From contig OY288242.1 in NCBI GenBank assembly GCA_958450325.1, forward strand, positions 22,512,474-22,576,473: DNA of 64,000 bases, written 5' to 3'. Of this stretch, positions 32,444 to 42,125 are shown piece by piece. Numbering within the stretch: position 1 is the stretch's first letter; every line of letters starts with the position of its first letter. The position numbers and the translations under genes are program-made. The notes beneath the pieces are model-generated. The model saw nothing but the letters and a program-made list of their open reading frames with translations, was not told where the DNA came from and made no database searches. This DNA comes from Agrostemma githago. Lineage: Eukaryota; Streptophyta; Magnoliopsida; Caryophyllales; Caryophyllaceae.

Positions 32444-34594
32444 GTGGATCCTTCCAGGATCGCCGGCCCTCTCATCCGTAGGGAGAGGGGGAAGACTTAT
32501 CACTTGGATAAGAATAAGTATTTGGTTCCCTTAAAGACCTACCCTGAGGCTAAGAACAGGGACCTGATTCTGGAAAGCAATGCCACCGGGGCCATCGAAC
32601 AGTTCTATAATTTCGGGGAAGGATATACAGTTGTAGTCCCGGGGGAAAAGGACAGGGTATGCTGTCCCCCGGAGGGTTGTGTGGCTGTCTACCACAAAGC
32701 TTTAGAATTCGGCCTGCGATTCCCTCTTCATCCCTTTATGGAGGAGACCTTCAGGAGGATGAATGTTGCTATTGCTCAGCTGACTGCTTCAGCTATTAGG
32801 TCTTTGATAGCATACACTTGGACCTGTCTTTTTCATGGCGAGGGGCCTTACATTGATGCCCTTCGTTTCATGGTTGGTCTCCAAATGGTATCTTCCTCAA
32901 GGGGGGACGGCTCCCCTAGTTATTGGTCTCTACAGAGACAAAAGAAATACGCCCTGGTCTGGCCAGCTTTGAGCAGCCCGAAGGACTGGAAAAATAATTT
33001 TTTATACGTACATAGCGCGTCAGGGTGGAGGATTCCTAGGCATTTTAGGAACCATGTTCACACCCGTATGGAGACTCGCGAGGAATACCACCCGGGCGTC
33101 GGGGGGAAGGCCCTGGAAGTTAAGCTAAGTTCGAAGGAGGAGATTTTGATCAAAAAGTTTGAGATCGTCGCGGATAAACACGGCATTTTTGGTCCTGCTT
33201 TCTGCCTTCCTCACGCGGAGCTTATAGCGACAGACAAGTATTTGCTCCCTTTGGGCCTGATTCCCGGCCTTGAAGGTAGTTCTAGAGGGTTTTTACTGTC
33301 GCGATTTTTCAGAGACTTTATTTCTCTTTGTTTTTTAGCTGACTGCTCCTCCATTTCTGCAGCTTCCTCCTCTTGGCGCTGGACAAAGAAGCAGGTTAGG
33401 AGATTAGGTTTGAGCGAGGAACTTGTCGTTCTCTCGAAGCGCCCTTCCCTCCCTGCAAACTTCAGGAAAGGGAGCAAAGGTTTAATGAAGCTTGTGAAGG
33501 ACTTTGCTGCTGGTCGAAGACTGCCTCTTCCCCCTCGACTGCCGTCGTCAAAGCCGGCGACCCCAACTCCCAGTATTCATGAGGGGGAGGCTGAGGTCAC
33601 CTTAGGGGCCACCCCTTCCCCTGGTCAGAAGCAGGGTGTTTCTTCAGCTGGGCCCCGAACTTCTCAGGGAGCGCGCCCTGTAAACTCTAAGGGGACCGGG
33701 GAGAGTGCCCCTTTAGAGCTGAGGAGAAAAAGGGATAGAGAGCCTTCTGGGGCTGACGTGGTGGACTTGGAGGCGGATGCTACTACCCCTGAAGCTAAGA
33801 GTCCTGCTCGCGAACTTCCGAGTACTCCTTTTCCGGAGGAAAACACGGAGTTCCACTATACTGCTGGTGATAGTGTGGACGCGTCAGGCCTACTTTCCGA
33901 CTATGGCGTTGTTTCAGCTGATCGCCTCACAAAGTCCGTGACTTCAACTTCTCACCAGGTGCTTAAATACATCCAGCGTACCTCTAAGGTACTGTTGGCG
34001 TCTGCCGAGCTGGCGGCTCTCAGTCGCCTGAGTGACGAAGAATTGACTGTCACACCAGGGGCTCCTCCTCCTAACCGCCTGGCTATGGTGGAGAGGGATA
34101 TTACCTTGATAAACAATTTGAAGGATAAGCTGGCAAGGCAGGAGGGTGAGCTGGAGGAGGCAAAGAACCAGGCTGATCAGTGGAAACTTCAGGGAGAGAG
34201 AGCTGTGAAGGAAGTAGCCAAGTTGGAGGCTGATCTAAAGGAGAGTCGTCTGTCAATGGAGCGGGCTACCCTTTCTCTGGCTGAGATAGGGCACCTGAAA
34301 GGAAAAGTGGCTGACTTGGAGGAGCAATTGTCCAGAGCTCACTCGACCTTTGAACAGGCCAAGGGAGAGTGGAAGAAGGAAAAAGAGACTCTTGCAGAGG
34401 AGACTGAGGCTGCGGTGGATGCCAGCTTCGCGAGTGCTGCCAACTCTTCCCTGGAGTTGGTGATGGAGGTGATTGGGGAAATGTTCCCCGCTTTTGATGA
34501 AGAAGCCTTCCGGGGTCTCTACTCTGCTAAGAATGAGGCTCGGGCGGCCAGACCACCTGAGGCAGCCACCGGCCCCAGCCAGGATGCTCCATGA
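32444..34594 (+). CDS. Second antisense gene of element B: putative gypsy-type transposon protein (PF04195-like) with coiled coil
   Basis: The function of this family is unknown; it is carried by several Tat elements. The frame is open from at least 32381 and the 716 residues listed begin at the first ATG. Residues 85-150 contain LEFGLRFPLHPFMEETFRRM and AQLTASAIRSLIAYTW, the pattern of PF04195 proteins. A low-complexity Pro/Ser/Thr part (350-480) follows, then a coiled coil (about 540-660, INNLKDKLARQEGELEEA). It ends QDAP. The true N-terminus is 5 kb upstream at 26922, separated by the CACTA insertion. It converges on pol. Confidence 0.75.
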   Translation: MDPSRIAGPLIRRERGKTYHLDKNKYLVPLKTYPEAKNRDLILESNATGAIEQFYNFGEGYTVVVPGEKDRVCCPPEGCVAVYHKALEFGLRFPLHPFMEETFRRMNVAIAQLTASAIRSLIAYTWTCLFHGEGPYIDALRFMVGLQMVSSSRGDGSPSYWSLQRQKKYALVWPALSSPKDWKNNFLYVHSASGWRIPRHFRNHVHTRMETREEYHPGVGGKALEVKLSSKEEILIKKFEIVADKHGIFGPAFCLPHAELIATDKYLLPLGLIPGLEGSSRGFLLSRFFRDFISLCFLADCSSISAASSSWRWTKKQVRRLGLSEELVVLSKRPSLPANFRKGSKGLMKLVKDFAAGRRLPLPPRLPSSKPATPTPSIHEGEAEVTLGATPSPGQKQGVSSAGPRTSQGARPVNSKGTGESAPLELRRKRDREPSGADVVDLEADATTPEAKSPARELPSTPFPEENTEFHYTAGDSVDASGLLSDYGVVSADRLTKSVTSTSHQVLKYIQRTSKVLLASAELAALSRLSDEELTVTPGAPPPNRLAMVERDITLINNLKDKLARQEGELEEAKNQADQWKLQGERAVKEVAKLEADLKESRLSMERATLSLAEIGHLKGKVADLEEQLSRAHSTFEQAKGEWKKEKETLAEETEAAVDASFASAANSSLELVMEVIGEMFPAFDEEAFRGLYSAKNEARAARPPEAATGPSQDAP

Positions 34595-34769
34595 TGTTTT
34601 TTCTTATAATAGTCTTACTTTCTGCGCTGAGCCTTTATCATTGCCAGCTGTCTGTAATATCGGTCCTTCTGGATCTTTGTCTTGGTTACTTTGTAAAAAA
34701 CTTTCTAACCTTTATGGGTTTTGCTATGGAATGCCTTTCCTTTGTATCAGTCTGCTTCTTTTACGTCTT

Positions 34770-35400
34770 TCATACAAGGTTGGGGGATTTGCCCCAGTCC
34801 TCGTCAGCTGTGTGCAACCTGGACTACCCCTGGCCTCTGCTCGAGGTTTAGGGAGCCTGCCCCATGCCTGCCCAGAGGCGGGCAGGGGAGAGGCTTTTCG
34901 TTTTTATATAAGGTTGGGGGACTTGCCCCCAATTTTTGTCAATCGTGCGTGGCCTGGCCCGTCCCTGGTCTCTGCTTGGAGTCCGGGGGGCTTGCTCCTG
35001 TCTGCTCGGAGGCAGGCGGGGAAGGTTTTTGCGTTTTTTATACAAGGTTGGGGGATTTGCCCCCTGTCCTTGTCAGTTGTGCGTAGCCTGGCCAGTCCCT
35101 GGTCTCTGCTTGGAGGCCAGGGGGCTTGCCCCCTGTCTGTCCAGAGGCAGGCGGGGAGGGCTTTTGCGTTTTTTATACAAGGTTGGGAGTTTTGCCCCCA
35201 GTCCTTGTCAGTTATGCGTAGCCTGGCCTGTCCCTGGTCTCTGCTTGGAGTCCAGTGGGCTTGCCCCCTGTCTGCCCAAAGGCAGACGGGGAAGGCTTTT
35301 GCGTTTTTTATACAAGGTTGGGGGATTTGCCCCCAGTCCTTGTCAGCAGTGGGTGGCCTGCATCCTTCCTGCTTGGGGATAGGTAGTGGTTCCAAAGGTT
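34770..35400. repeat. 134-135-bp tandem array between pol and the antisense gene of element B
   Basis: The motif AAGGTTGGGGGATTTGCCCC starts near 34776, 34910, 35044, 35179 and 35314, so about 4.5 units are present. Each unit contains CTGGTCTCTGCTTGGAG and a near-palindromic GGGGCTTGCCCCC. Long open frames on both strands here (for example 34473-35477) come from the repeat, not from a gene. Confidence 0.92.
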
Positions 35401-35676
35401 TTTGTTGGGGTGTCCCTTTTTCTGGGCTCCGTCAACAGGGGGCCTCCCCCTATTGCCCCCTGCTCGTTTGTGTGTGAGAGCGCAAGCTTAAACAGACAAC
35501 GAGTATGAATTCTTGAGTGTTATAGAAATTTCATTAAAACATAAGATTGGTCGGAGTCGTCGACATTTCTTTTTTGATCGTCCTCCGTCAGTATTTTTCC
35601 CTATGGGTGTGATCTCCTTAAGGCTTAGTCATACATAGTATCTTTTTAGGGTGTCGGCGTTCCAGTGCGCGTTTAA

Positions 35677-36138
35677 CTACTGGCCTGTTGGGTTGGCAAT
35701 TTTGTACGTGCATGTTCCCAAGATCTGGGTCACTTGGTATGGGCCTTCCCAGTTTGCGCTTAGTTTGCCGTGTTCTCTAGATTTTCCAACAGCCTGTGTC
35801 TTTCTTAATACCAGGTCTCCTACCTGTAATCTTCTCTCATGCACCTTCTTGTTGTATGCCTTCCTCATCCTTTGCTGGTAGGCTGCTATGTCTGTGCAGG
35901 CTTCTTCCCTGATTTCCTGGACCAGGTCAAGAGCTTCGGTCATTGCTTCGTGATTGTCAGCCTGGTTGTATTGTTGAGATCGCAGGGTAGGAACTCGTAC
36001 TTCGATGGGTAGTAACGCCTCCGCTCCATACACCAGGCCAAAGGGCGTCTGACCTGTTGACTCCTTTCTGGTGGTCTTTATTGACCAGAGGATGCTTGGT
36101 AGCTCGTCTGCCCATCTTCCTTTGAGGTCATCTACCAT
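35677..36138 (-). CDS. pol (IN part): Integrase C-terminal part of element B
   Basis: It encodes WADELPSILWSIKTTRKEST, then GVYGAEALLPIEV-like sequence, the GDLVLRK motif and NWEGPYQVTQIL, all usual after the integrase core. A TAG at 35677 stops it about 15 residues early. The family end WNADTLKRYY follows in frame to about 35629. It is split from the core by a one-base frameshift near 36206. Confidence 0.9.
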   Translation of the reverse strand: MVDDLKGRWADELPSILWSIKTTRKESTGQTPFGLVYGAEALLPIEVRVPTLRSQQYNQADNHEAMTEALDLVQEIREEACTDIAAYQQRMRKAYNKKVHERRLQVGDLVLRKTQAVGKSREHGKLSANWEGPYQVTQILGTCTYKIANPTGQ

Positions 36139-36152
36139 TTTTCTAAGTCCGT

Positions 36153-38606
36153 TTAAGATCTGTTTGTTTGCAGCCTCGGCCTGCCCATTGGTCTGGGGTG
36201 GCAGACGGCGGAATAGGCGACGGCTATCCCATGCCCCTCTAGCCAGGCCCTTAGGGGATCATTATCAAATTGCTTTCCATGGTCAAATACCAATATTTTT
36301 GGAAGGCCAAATCTGGTTATAATGTTCCTCCAAATGACCTTACTGACCGCCGGCTCGCTGATGTTTGGGACTACTTCAACTTCAACCCATTTTGTGAAGT
36401 AGTCTATCCCTACGATCAGAAATTTTCGGCCCCCTGTAGCCGTGGTGAATGGAACCAGTATGTCCATTCCCCATTGGGCGAAAGGAATGGGAGATAGAAT
36501 CGGCCTGAGTTCTTGGGCTGGGACATGGATTGATGGAGCGAAGAGTTGGCATTTTCTGCACTTTTGGGTTAGGCTTCTAGCATCTGCTAGCATGGTTGGC
36601 CAGTAGTACCCTGCCCTGAGGGCCTTGTGGGCCAACGACCTTCCTCCGATGTGATGTCCACAGATTCCTGAGTGGATGTCTTCTAGGACTTCGGCAGCCT
36701 GATCTGCTCCTAAGCATCTGAGCAGGGGGTAAGTGAAAGATTTCTTGTGGAGCTCTTCGTCAATGATTATGAACCAGGCGGCTTTGGCTTGAATTTTTCT
36801 CTTCTGTACCGGATCAGGTGGTAGGATGCCGTACCTTTTGAACTGAATGATGGGGGTCATCCAGTTTTCCTGTCTCTCCTCAATGGTGCTGACTGTCCGA
36901 TAGGGAGTGGTAGACTTCTCATGCATAACATCAACCCAAACTGATTTCCTTATGTCTTGCAAGCTGGAGCTGGCCAGCTTTGACAGAGCGTCAGCCCGAT
37001 TATTCTGCGATCGGGGTATTTGCTGGATTTCATAGGATTTCAGGCTTGATAACTCCCGTTTTACTTTTTCAAGGTAGGTGGCCATGGTCTGATCTCTGGC
37101 CTCATATTCTCCATTAATTTGATTAGCAATGAGCTGGGAGTCAGTTGCTAGTATAACTCGCTCTGCCCCTGCGGCTTTAGCTAGATTTATCCCTGCGAGT
37201 ACAACTTCGTACTCTGCCTCGTTGTTTGATGCGGGGAAGGTGAATCTGAGCGCATGCTCAAAATCAACTCCTTCTGGGCTGGTCAGTACAACGCCTGCCC
37301 CTGCACCATTGGCTGTTGAGGATCTGTCAGTGTGCACAATCCATTCTTCGGCGGGGGGCTCCTCTTCCCCTGAATGGGAACATTCATCCAGGAAATCAGC
37401 CAAGGCTTGTGCTTTGATGGCTGTTCTTGGATGATATGATATTCCCAGCCCGCTTAACTCGATCGCCCATTTCAGCAGCCTTCCTGTTTTCTCAAACTTT
37501 TCCAACACTTTTTCCAGCGGCTGGTCGGTGAGGACCACAACGGGATGTGCGTCAAAGTAGGGTCTGAGTTTTCTGGCTGCGATGATGACTGCATAGGCGG
37601 CCTTTTCTATCACAGGGTAATTTCTTTCGGCTGTACCCAGGGCGTGACTCACAAAGTAGATGGGTTGTTGTGAGTTTGCTTCCTCCCTTAGGATGACTGC
37701 ACTTATTGTCGTGTTGGTGAAAACAATGTATAGGTACAGTTTTTCTCCGGCCACTGGTCTTGCCAAGGTAGGGAATTTCCTCAGGTGTTCCTTCAATTGT
37801 TCGAAGGCTTTCTTTTGTTCATCCTCCCATTTAAATTGCTTGTTGCCCTTCAATACTTTAAAGAAGGGGGTGGACTTGTCTGCCGACCTGGCGATAAATC
37901 GGGCCAGGGCGGCCATCCTGCCTGTAAGTAGCTGAATGTCCCTGATGGTTTTAGGCTCCGGGAGATCTAGGACCGCCTGAACTTTTTCGGGATTGGCGTC
38001 TATCCCCCTGGAGCTTACTAAGAAACCCAGGAATTTTCCTGATCGGACCCCGAATGTGCATTTCTTCGGATTCAGCTTCATCTTGTATGACCGCAGGGAG
38101 GAGAATGTTTCCTGAAGGTCTATTAGATGCTCCTTGTCCCCCGTGCTCTTGACAATCGCATCATCGACATAGGTTTCTAAATTTCTCCCTTTTTGATTTT
38201 CAAAGACTTTGTCCACCAACCGTTGATAGGTGGCGCCTGCATTCTTCAGCCCAAATGGCATCATCTTATACATGTAAGTGCCATGGCTGGTTATGAAGGC
38301 GCACCTCACCCTGTCTGCCTGCCAGAGGTACACTTGATGGTACCCTGAGAAAGCATCCAGAAAACTTAGCGTGGTGTATCCACTAGTGGCATCCACCAGT
38401 TGATCTATCCTGGGCAGAGAGTAGCAGTCCTTTGGGTAGGCTTTGTTAAGATTGGTAAAGTCTACGCACATTCTCCATGCTCCCGACGACTTTTTTACCA
38501 TCACAACGTTTGCCAACCATTCAGGGTAGTCGCAGATTTTGATGAAATCTGCCTTTAGCAGTTTGTCTATCTCTTCTTTTATCGCCGCGTCTTTCTCTAC
38601 GGACAT
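36153..38606 (-). CDS. pol: Pol of element B: RT, two RNase H domains and most of integrase
   Basis: The RT carries YVDD at about residue 147 (ETYVDDAIVKS). The native RNase H follows (about 260-400). The second RNase H starts near residue 420 with HTDRSS, where the usual Gly after Asp is Arg, then NNEAEYEVV, ATDSQ and NRADALSK. The integrase zinc finger (HSGICGHH and CRKC) lies near 660-700. The core has Asp in WGMDIL (about 713) and Asp in VFDHGKQF. The frame shifts at about 36206, just before the catalytic Glu. Upstream, a TAG at about 38617 separates it from the protease frame. Confidence 0.95.
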   Translation of the reverse strand: MSVEKDAAIKEEIDKLLKADFIKICDYPEWLANVVMVKKSSGAWRMCVDFTNLNKAYPKDCYSLPRIDQLVDATSGYTTLSFLDAFSGYHQVYLWQADRVRCAFITSHGTYMYKMMPFGLKNAGATYQRLVDKVFENQKGRNLETYVDDAIVKSTGDKEHLIDLQETFSSLRSYKMKLNPKKCTFGVRSGKFLGFLVSSRGIDANPEKVQAVLDLPEPKTIRDIQLLTGRMAALARFIARSADKSTPFFKVLKGNKQFKWEDEQKKAFEQLKEHLRKFPTLARPVAGEKLYLYIVFTNTTISAVILREEANSQQPIYFVSHALGTAERNYPVIEKAAYAVIIAARKLRPYFDAHPVVVLTDQPLEKVLEKFEKTGRLLKWAIELSGLGISYHPRTAIKAQALADFLDECSHSGEEEPPAEEWIVHTDRSSTANGAGAGVVLTSPEGVDFEHALRFTFPASNNEAEYEVVLAGINLAKAAGAERVILATDSQLIANQINGEYEARDQTMATYLEKVKRELSSLKSYEIQQIPRSQNNRADALSKLASSSLQDIRKSVWVDVMHEKSTTPYRTVSTIEERQENWMTPIIQFKRYGILPPDPVQKRKIQAKAAWFIIIDEELHKKSFTYPLLRCLGADQAAEVLEDIHSGICGHHIGGRSLAHKALRAGYYWPTMLADARSLTQKCRKCQLFAPSIHVPAQELRPILSPIPFAQWGMDILVPFTTATGGRKFLIVGIDYFTKWVEVEVVPNISEPAVSKVIWRNIITRFGLPKILVFDHGKQFDNDPLRAWLEGHGIAVAYSAVCHPRPMGRPRLQTNRS

Positions 38607-38618
38607 GTTTCTCTTCTT

Positions 38619-39446
38619 CTACTTCACAGGGCGAGCCTCCGGATTAATGTTCAGCTTGTGAACAATAAAAGCCGGGTCGACGCCTGGCATCTCATCTGCA
38701 GAGTAAGCAAATACGTCCCTATTTTCTCTTAGGACTGCAATTAACTCCCTTTGGTAGGACTCTTCCAGGTCGGCCCCTATGAGGACCTGCCTTCTTGGTT
38801 CTAAGTCCACCAGCATGCTCTCCCCTTCAGGCTCTAGATGGGCTGATTCTTGTTGGGCAGCCGGGATTTCACCCTCCCTGCTGGGAGAGCTTTCGGCTTT
38901 TCGCTTTCCTTTCCTTTCTGTCTCATGGGCTTGCAGGGCCACGGAGTAACAGTGTCTGGCCGACTCCTGATCCACATGGACCTTCCCCTCCATGCCAAAG
39001 TCTGTCACATAAGCTATGGTGAGGGTCCTGATTGACACAGCAGCTTCTATTTCATCTAGGGTGGCTCGCCCTATCAGGGCGTTGTATGCAGATTTGGCAT
39101 CCACCACAACAAAGGATGCCCTGACATTTCTGGCCGAGGTTCCCTCCCCGAATGTCACTGGCAGGTCGATAACTCCCATGGGTAGCACGCCTGCCCCACT
39201 GAACCCATACAAAGATCCAGGGGCCGGCTTCAGATGTCTTTTTTCTAGATTCATTTTCTCAAAAGCGTCTTTGTACAAGAGGTTGGTATAGGCGCCAGTG
39301 TCCACCATGCATCTCTTGACAATGTGATTGCTAATTTCAAGAGTTAAGACCAGAGGGTCACTATGTGGGTACACGACTCTCCCTACATCCTCGGGGTGAT
39401 GCTTAGGGTAGTGCCCTTTGGGCTTCCTGCCCTCTCGGCGTAACAA
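38619..39446 (-). CDS. pro: Protease region of element B
   Basis: The retropepsin active site lies in CMVDTGAYTNLLY at about residue 48-60, followed by FSGAGVLPMGVIDLPV and NALIGRATLDEI, all typical of Tat proteases. The C-terminal part is a charged linker ending at ARPVK, where a TAG stands at a position that is a Gln codon in element C. The 5' end overlaps the gag frame by about 60 bases with a frameshift. Confidence 0.9.
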   Translation of the reverse strand: MLRREGRKPKGHYPKHHPEDVGRVVYPHSDPLVLTLEISNHIVKRCMVDTGAYTNLLYKDAFEKMNLEKRHLKPAPGSLYGFSGAGVLPMGVIDLPVTFGEGTSARNVRASFVVVDAKSAYNALIGRATLDEIEAAVSIRTLTIAYVTDFGMEGKVHVDQESARHCYSVALQAHETERKGKRKAESSPSREGEIPAAQQESAHLEPEGESMLVDLEPRRQVLIGADLEESYQRELIAVLRENRDVFAYSADEMPGVDPAFIVHKLNINPEARPVK

Positions 39447-40369
39447 ATTTGATTCCGCAATTCGCGGATCTGCCTTTTCTGGCTTTGTCTGCTAGTCCGT
39501 CCCTCAGCATCTCCTGACACCACATGGATAATTGTGCGATTTTGGACTGAGCCTTCAGGTTTGTCCGCCGCCTCCTTCTGGGGTTTGTTCCTTGCTGCAT
39601 AGTTGCTCAGCCAGCCGTTTCTTATAAGTTTCTCGATTTCATCTTTTAAGTGTCGGCATTCCTCCGTGGTATGGCCTATGCAATCGTGGAACGTGCAGAA
39701 TTTTTTGGGATCCCCCTTTGGGCTGCGCGGCTTGTTTGGACGAGTCCATTTTGATGTTTCTTTTTCCAACTCGAAGATTTCTGCTCTCGGCCTATTGAGG
39801 GCTGTGTAGCTGTCAAATCTTGGCTGATATGTTGTGCGCTCTTTCTTGAGGGTGTCTCCTTCCTCTCTCTGTTTGCCTGGCTCATTTCTGGCACGTCCAC
39901 CCTGCGGTCCCCCTTGCGACCTTGCTTGGCCTGCAGGGGTGTCCGGCAGGCTGTGAAACTCTTCTTGCAGAACAAAACCTTCAGCTATTTTTCTGGCCTT
40001 GGCCAAGGTTTTAGGCTGGGCCTCGATCATCTGATATTTCATTTCTCCTGGGAGCAGGGAGATTGTCAGGGCGTAAGCAGCGGTGGAATCATCGATCTCT
40101 CTGACTTGCTGATGGGACAAGTCAAACCTCTTTAGGTATTCTCTGACGCTTTCGCCCTTATTCTGTTTCAGGGTCATGAGATCGAAACGAGTGAGGCGTC
40201 TCCTTTTGTTCCCTGCATATGGCTCAAGGAAGGCCTCGGCTAACTCTATAAAGAAGTTGATCGATCCTTGGCGAAGATCCCTGAACCATCCTTGCGCAAG
40301 TCCTACCAGGGTGGTTGGGAAGATTTTACACCGCGTCATCCACGTCATACATGCCCATGTGACTCTCAA
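39383..40369 (-). CDS. gag: Gag C-terminal half of element B
   Basis: It continues the gag core with WFRDLRQGSINFFIELAEAF, LMTLKQNKGESVREYLKRF and SLLPGEMKYQMI. A Tat-type knuckle CTFHDCIGHTTEECRHLKDEI follows, then the linker to protease. It is out of frame with both the N-terminal half (joint near 40345) and the protease (joint near 39390). Confidence 0.9.
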   Translation of the reverse strand: MRVTWACMTWMTRCKIFPTTLVGLAQGWFRDLRQGSINFFIELAEAFLEPYAGNKRRRLTRFDLMTLKQNKGESVREYLKRFDLSHQQVREIDDSTAAYALTISLLPGEMKYQMIEAQPKTLAKARKIAEGFVLQEEFHSLPDTPAGQARSQGGPQGGRARNEPGKQREEGDTLKKERTTYQPRFDSYTALNRPRAEIFELEKETSKWTRPNKPRSPKGDPKKFCTFHDCIGHTTEECRHLKDEIEKLIRNGWLSNYAARNKPQKEAADKPEGSVQNRTIIHVVSGDAEGRTSRQSQKRQIRELRNQICYAERAGSPKGTTLSITPRM

Positions 40370-41348
40370 ATGCCGCTAGATGATCCTCTGGGTCTGTGGT
40401 CCCGTCGAACTTGACGGTAGGCATTTTGATTTTTGGGATGAGGAAATCTTGTACATCAGGATGAAGATGGGTTTTTGTAGGCCTGCCTACCACTCGTGAC
40501 CTGCTTTCCCCAGACTGGTTACCGTGGACATCCCATTGTCTAGGGATCGGTTTCCTAGTACTGGGGGAGCGGTGCCTCGGTGGCGGCCTGCTCGCTGCTT
40601 CATCCTCTACATCAGGGGAGATTTGTCTGGGTCTCTTCCTCTGAGACTGGCAAAGATTGTCATCCTGGTGGTATCTAGACTCGAGCGGTTGCCCCCGGTT
40701 AAGCCTAGACTGCAGGCTTTGGGACAACCCTGGGGTCGGCTGTCCCCTGGCTGCCGGCGTTAACCTGGAGAAGACTCTGCCCTGCTTTTCCCCCAGGCGC
40801 TTGGATGCAGGCTCCTTGTGCCTCATCCGCTCCCGCAATCCCTGAGATAGACCTCTCTGCTCTCCAGACGCGGATTCTGTTGTGTGAATGGAGAACGCCT
40901 GGTTTTGGGCAGGTGGCTCTGAGCTGCCTGTTATGATACACTTCTGCACCTGTGCGTATACTTGAGCTGTCCTTCTTGCTTTCCTCTGGGCGCTTATGGC
41001 GGCGGTTCGCTTCGTGCCCCCGGCTCCATCCCTGCTCATTGAGGGTGGCTGCCTGGGGATCGTTGCGACCCTGCCTACCAGGTCCTCAGGGGTGAACTCC
41101 TGGTTTAGCATTGCAGAGAAGAAGGCAGCTGTCTGTACCATCTGAGCGGGGGTCAGGTTCAGAGTGTGCCCTGGGTGTGCCCCCAACTCTGGTGCTACAG
41201 CAGCATTTGGCATGCCCAGGAGACTGGTTCCTCCCATCCCCAGGGTCGTGGTGGGAGGAGCCCTCTCCGGCTGCGGCATGCCGTATAGGGGGGTCACCGG
41301 TGAGACCGTCGGACCTACCCCTACACTGGTGTCAACGATTTCCGGCAT
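40326..41348 (-). CDS. gag: Gag N-terminal half of element B
   Basis: The start at 41348 (MPEIVDTSVGVGPTV) is chosen because element C begins the same way, and because the bases upstream are leader and PBS although the frame is open there. It contains LTPAQMVQTAAFFSAMLNQEF, a basic disordered region, and the beginning of the gag core (KFDGTTDPEDHLAAFESHM). It then shifts frame. Confidence 0.88.
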   Translation of the reverse strand: MPEIVDTSVGVGPTVSPVTPLYGMPQPERAPPTTTLGMGGTSLLGMPNAAVAPELGAHPGHTLNLTPAQMVQTAAFFSAMLNQEFTPEDLVGRVATIPRQPPSMSRDGAGGTKRTAAISAQRKARRTAQVYAQVQKCIITGSSEPPAQNQAFSIHTTESASGEQRGLSQGLRERMRHKEPASKRLGEKQGRVFSRLTPAARGQPTPGLSQSLQSRLNRGQPLESRYHQDDNLCQSQRKRPRQISPDVEDEAASRPPPRHRSPSTRKPIPRQWDVHGNQSGESRSRVVGRPTKTHLHPDVQDFLIPKIKMPTVKFDGTTDPEDHLAAFESHMGMYDVDDAV

Positions 41349-41425
41349 GATTACTTTGATTGGTTTAGTTTTTGTAATTGGGAATGGTTGATTTTTGTGG
41401 GTAATTCGTGGATACAACCAGATCT

Positions 41426-41443
41426 TCCCCACAGACGGCGCCA
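41426..41443 (-). other. Primer-binding site of element B
   Basis: The minus strand reads TGGCGCCGTCTGTGGGGA three bases from the LTR end. It is identical to the PBS of G and C. Confidence 0.85.
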
Positions 41444-41446
41444 AAT

Positions 41447-42120
41447 TGTTCCGGTTATTGGAATCAATTAACCCGACGTGGGATTCGTTCGGTGTTACTT
41501 CTGAATGTTCACTAATTAATCTTGACACTCTCCTTCCTCCTACTCTTCCAGTCAGACCTTCCCGGCGGATTGGGCAGGCTCCCTGCACAGAAAACGCACA
41601 GGGCCTCGGAGGGTGTCCGAGGAAACCCTCTCCGACGCCTAAGTTAGTCTGTGAAAGCCTTAAGAAACCCAGCTCGTGAGGAACTGGGCGGCAGTTCTAG
41701 ATTAAGAGTTCTAGAGAGAGAAAATCCAACCCCTTTCTTGTGGGAAATGGAAGAGTATTTATACCTTCTCACAAGAGAGGGAAGTAGAGGGAGAATGGGT
41801 GGATAAGGAAGTGACAAGTGGCGTCCTCTCATCCACCCATTCTCAATTACCTTAGGCAAAATGACGAGAGGGCCCTTAGGGACCCCCGCTCTGCTTGCGG
41901 AGATGTCCCCAGGGGGTAGGTGGGTTTTGAGCGGCTGGGGCCAAGCTCTAGTGGGCCGTGTCACCCTGCTGGTCCGACGGTCGGCTGTTCTCCTTGGTAG
42001 TTTCTCCCGCTTCTATGTTCTTTACCTTGACTGTTTGCCGGGTCGGTTTCTGGGCTTAGTTGGCAATCTCCTGGGAGCCTGCCTAGCAGGCTGTTGTTGT
42101 CAGGCTGCCGACCCCAATCA
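41447..42120 (-). repeat. 5' LTR of element B
   Basis: It is the partner of the LTR at 24768. Ends are TG...CA in element direction, with the TATA box on the minus strand at about 41757-41763. It is followed by the TATAG target duplication and then the rest of repeat H copy 2. Confidence 0.93.
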
Positions 42121-42125
42121 TATAG

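Larger units (their letters stand above)
24768..42120 (-). mobile_element. Element B: complete but mutated Tat-lineage retrotransposon with nested CACTA element
   Basis: LTRs of 685 bp (24768-25452) and 674 bp (41447-42120) bound it, and TATAG lies at both edges (24763-24767 and 42121-42125). On the minus strand the order is 5' LTR, PBS, gag, protease, RT with two RNase H domains, integrase, tandem array, then two antisense genes on the plus strand and the 3' LTR. The span is 17.35 kb, of which 5.3 kb is a CACTA insertion. The LTRs are very similar, with a few substitutions and one small indel near 24807, so the insertion is fairly young. Gag and pol are nevertheless broken in several places. 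Confidence 0.95.

Noticed and set aside
34473..35477. A 334-residue open frame, with further long frames on both strands in the same place
   Set aside because: It runs through a 134-135-bp tandem array that happens to lack stops. The peptide itself is a repeat (FYTRLGD and FIQGWGICP units) and the opposite strand is open too.
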